From NCBI GenBank assembly GCA_030633795.1, contig DAOWCB010000069.1, positions 1-7,213 on the forward strand: 7,213 nucleotides of DNA. Reading direction: 5' to 3'. Of the stretch, positions 6,907 to 7,213 are shown piece by piece. The position numbers and the translations under genes were made by a program. Source of the stretch: Candidatus Aminicenantota bacterium (GTDB taxonomy: Bacteria; Acidobacteriota; Aminicenantia; Aminicenantales; Aminicenantaceae). The notes under the pieces were generated by a model, which made no database searches, was not told the origin of the DNA, and was given only the letters and a program-made list of their open reading frames with translations. Numbering within the stretch: position 1 is the first letter of the stretch; each line of letters opens with the position of its first letter.

Positions 6907-7038
6907 CGGTCGCCTTGTAGGATGCTTAACGGGCCTTAAAGGTCGCGTTCTTTAGGAAGATTAAGGGACCGAAACCTAATATTATAGTGTGTGCGGACTT
7001 AGACTGGGAGTCTAAGGGCACGGATAAAAGAATGGTTC
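6907..7038 (+). ncRNA. putative bridge RNA (seekRNA) of the IS
   Basis: Begins 1 nt after the transposase stop. Unit 1: closing stem CGGTC-g-CCTT (6907-6916) with AAGGGACCG (6963-6971), 9 bp and one bulge; inner hairpin CCTTAAAG (6934-6941) with CTTTAGG (6950-6956); internal loop sides 6917-6933 and 6957-6962. Loop sides carry AGGATGCTT (6919-6927), complementary to the right flank 7104-7112, and AGGAAGAT (6954-6961), identical to the left flank 5776-5783: a target-binding loop. Unit 2: short closing stem G-AACC (6971-6976) with GGTTC (7034-7038); inner hairpin GTGC..CTTAGACT (6991-7005) with AGTCTAAG..GCAC (7009-7021), loop GGG; its 3' loop has ATAAAAG (7024-7030), matching the right end 7100-7106: a candidate donor-binding loop. 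A longer alternative pairing joins 6904-6918 with 7038-7050, so the true ends may reach 7050 or beyond. The fold was drawn by eye; no separate promoter was found. Confidence 0.72.
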
Positions 7039-7085
7039 ACAAGACCGATTAAAAAGAGAAAAAGGAAGAATCAAAAAAAAGTACT

Positions 7086-7101
7086 TGCATTAAATCATCA
7101 T
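7086..7101 (-). repeat. right subterminal inverted repeat of the IS
   Basis: TGCATTAAATCATCAT, the inverted partner of 5787-5802 (15/16). It ends 2-4 bp inside the inferred right junction. The stretch between the RNA region and this repeat (7051-7080) is strongly A-rich and has no gene. Confidence 0.88.
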
Positions 7102-7103
7102 AA

Positions 7104-7137
7104 AAGCATCCTTATTTCCTTGATATAAAAAGACTTC
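7104..7137. repeat. right half of the interrupted target hairpin
   Basis: AAGCATCCTTATTTCCTT (7104-7121) and GACTTC (7132-7137) complete the palindrome begun at 5766-5783. Bases 7104-7112 are the stretch complementary to the first guide of the putative bridge RNA. Confidence 0.65.
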
Positions 7138-7213
7138 ATATAGGCTTTTAGGAATGGGTTTGCTTCCATGAGGATTTTTTTTGTGCGCTTCTGCTCCGCT
7201 CGGGTATTTTCCA
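7138..7213. other. right flank, no recognised gene
   Basis: No ribosome binding site, RNA gene or convincing coding signal seen. Two minus-strand frames stay open to the window edge (one would end in the element, the other at its right repeat), but neither translation is recognisable. If a minus-strand gene ends here, the broken hairpin to its left would have been its terminator. Confidence 0.4.

Larger units (their letters stand above)
5784..7105 (+). mobile_element. complete IS110-family insertion sequence, IS1111 type
   Basis: About 1.32 kb. Boundaries rest on three agreeing signs: 16-bp inverted repeats just inside the ends (5787-5802 and 7086-7101, 15/16), an AA dinucleotide present at both junctions (5784-5785 and 7104-7105), and reconstruction of a near-perfect hairpin when the element is removed. 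Order inside: left repeat with -35, transposase (5871-6905), folded non-coding RNA region (6907-7038), A-rich stretch (7051-7080), right repeat. Subterminal inverted repeats plus an RNA region downstream of the transposase are the features of the IS1111 group; the IS110 group proper keeps the RNA upstream, and here only 85 bp are available there. No target duplication beyond the shared AA is seen, as expected for this family. Ends are good to within a few bases. Confidence 0.88.

Noticed and set aside
5744..7130. Inverted 10-mers TTTTATATCA (5744-5753) and TGATATAAAA (7121-7130)
   Set aside because: A/T-rich and the left copy is explained by the -10 of the M14 promoter; pairing would cross the better-supported GAAGTC/GACTTC stem.
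7151..7182. Possible plus-strand terminator with GGAA/TTCC and a run of eight T
   Set aside because: The stem is only 4 bp and does not directly precede the T run.
7192..7209. CTCCGCTCGGGT resembling CTCCGCTGGGT at 5804-5814, possible second IS end
   Set aside because: Short match with a gap, not next to any inverted repeat copy; not enough to call a second element.
7098..7213. Minus-strand open frames running off the right edge
   Set aside because: Two frames are open at once over about 40 codons, with no recognisable protein and no way to choose between them.

Overview
The window looks like chromosomal DNA of an Acidobacteriota-type bacterium, most likely the Candidatus Aminicenantes side. 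That is an inference from gene content: a BNR-repeat 'glycosyl hydrolase-like' protein, a VWFA-related secreted protein of the acidobacterial type, and a very large secreted M14 metallopeptidase with a C-terminal glutamine-amidotransferase-like domain. No marker gene is present.

Layout: (1) 3-1637, plus strand, the C-terminal 544 residues of a beta-propeller protein whose start lies outside the window. (2) A 51-bp gap holding a good sigma70-type promoter (TTGACT-17-TATTTT). (3) 1689-2918, plus strand, a secreted VWFA-related protein starting at TTG. (4) 2929-5700, minus strand, a secreted M14 carboxypeptidase, tail to tail with (3) with only 10 bp between stop codons. Its own promoter (TTGACT-17-TATAAA) lies at 5745-5773. 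(5) About 5784-7105, a complete IS110-family element of the IS1111 type with 16-bp subterminal inverted repeats (15/16), a 344-aa DEDD/serine transposase and a folded non-coding region directly after the transposase stop. (6) 7106-7213, right flank without a recognised gene.

The three resident genes are all probably exported and fit a cell-envelope or extracellular protein and peptide utilisation lifestyle, but nothing shows they form one pathway; each of the two complete genes has its own promoter.

The most interesting part is the insertion element. The region after the transposase folds by eye into two consecutive stem/internal-loop/hairpin units, the architecture of a bridge RNA (seekRNA). 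The two sides of the first internal loop carry 9 nt complementary to the right flank and 8 nt identical to the left flank, each touching the predicted junction, so the guide and the actual target can be read from this one window. Removing the element rebuilds an 11-bp hairpin that abuts the promoter of the M14 gene. Two further points concern the transposase: the fourth acidic position of its DEDD motif appears to be Ser, and its ribosome binding site can be sequestered only in transcripts that start outside the element.
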